From Phaeobacter italicus (GTDB lineage Bacteria; Pseudomonadota; Alphaproteobacteria; Rhodobacterales; Rhodobacteraceae): DNA of 64,000 bases. Location: the NCBI RefSeq assembly GCF_001258055.1, contig NZ_CVRM01000011.1, positions 434,001 through 498,000 on the forward strand. Reading direction: 5' to 3'. Shown here piece by piece: positions 63,713 to 64,000 of the stretch. The notes under the pieces are model-generated. The model was not told the DNA's origin and did no database searches. It saw only the letters and a list, made by a program, of their open reading frames with translations. The translations under genes and the position numbers were made by a program. Within the stretch, counting starts at the first letter, position 1; every line of letters starts with the position of its first letter.

Positions 63713-64000
63713 ATGCTGCTCACAACGACCGAAGGACAGAGCAACCTGCCGCGCTATTTCGCGGCCATCTTTGAGCGGCTGCAGGCGCTGGAGGTGGGGC
63801 AGCTGGACATCAAGCTTTCGGATGGGCGGGTGTTTCGGGTTGTGGGGCGCGAACCCGGACCTGCGGCAGATCTGATCATTCACAACGATGACAGCTTTAC
63901 CCGGCTGATCCGCGAGGGGGATCTGGGGTTCTCGGATGCGTATCTCGAAGGGTGGTGGAGCACATCGGATCTGCAGGATTTCATGGATCTGGTGCATCTG
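63713..64000 (+). CDS. Cyclopropane-fatty-acyl-phospholipid synthase-like protein, N-terminal part
   Basis: Only the first 96 codons lie in the window. LREG-type segment IREGDLGFSDAYLEGWWSTS followed by DLQDFMDLV matches the N-terminal region of SAM-dependent cyclopropane fatty acid synthases. The frame is open to the window end. The catalytic methyltransferase domain is outside, so the call is provisional. Confidence 0.8.
   Translation, partial: MLLTTTEGQSNLPRYFAAIFERLQALEVGQLDIKLSDGRVFRVVGREPGPAADLIIHNDDSFTRLIREGDLGFSDAYLEGWWSTSDLQDFMDLVHL

Overview
The window looks like chromosomal DNA of a marine alphaproteobacterium of the Roseobacter group (Rhodobacteraceae). The evidence is the gene content: a dmdA-acuI operon for dimethylsulfoniopropionate (DMSP), a methionine synthase built from separate genes, a circularly permuted tmRNA encoding the tag ANDNRAPVALAA, the alphaproteobacterial ATPase zeta subunit (DUF1476) and alpha-type SspB. 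The DNA is GC-rich with dense, often start/stop-overlapping genes. I see no insertion sequence, prophage or CRISPR array.

Layout. 1-644: 3' end of an EnvZ-like sensor kinase. 676-8504: two divergent operons. One encodes a GntR/UTRA regulator and a Gfo/Idh/MocA enzyme. The other encodes an FMN monooxygenase, an aldo/keto reductase, a flavin reductase and a TRAP transporter. The combination matches oxidative desulfonation of sulfoquinovose (sulfo-SMO type), here with TRAP import and a candidate NAD-dependent glycosidase; this is the most interesting locus. 8593-10452: a Sel1-repeat protein and a di-haem peroxidase. 10520-22272: a full myo-inositol regulon (iolB, iolE, iolD, iolC-DUF2090, ABC importer, RpiR-type regulator, two dehydrogenases), with two copies of a TGGAA-N6-TTCCA operator. 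22433-28293: tRNA, purMN, RNase D, a lipoprotein, sufE, a WYL regulator and a glutathione transferase. 28327-32232: DUF1638, a corrinoid protein, a radical SAM protein and a homocysteine methyltransferase, together a likely split methionine synthase locus. 32296-36765: an MprF-like membrane protein, the ATPase zeta subunit and purC-purS-purQ.

36803-39939: DctB/DctD two-component pair; the DctD AAA+ domain lacks the GAFTGA loop. 40546-43560: RNase E with a long leader and a large acidic insert. 43628-48093: an NTF2-like protein, TusA-like and CcdA proteins, and a translationally coupled membrane hydrolase and cytochrome P450. 48296-53709: RHH and DUF4169 small proteins, fumC, a periplasmic protein, sspB, chrA and an NTF2-like protein. 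53955-54293: permuted tmRNA (ssrA). 54408-58881: a FadR-type regulator with a clear operator, divergent from an operon DUF2182-DUF1326-dmdA-acuI. 59098-64000: a BCCT transporter, a class V aminotransferase-like protein, a photolyase and the start of a cyclopropane fatty acid synthase-like gene.

Functionally, most of the window serves uptake and catabolism of plankton-derived carbon and sulfur compounds (a probable sulfosugar, inositol, C4-dicarboxylates, DMSP/betaines), interleaved with housekeeping genes for purines, RNA decay and translation rescue.
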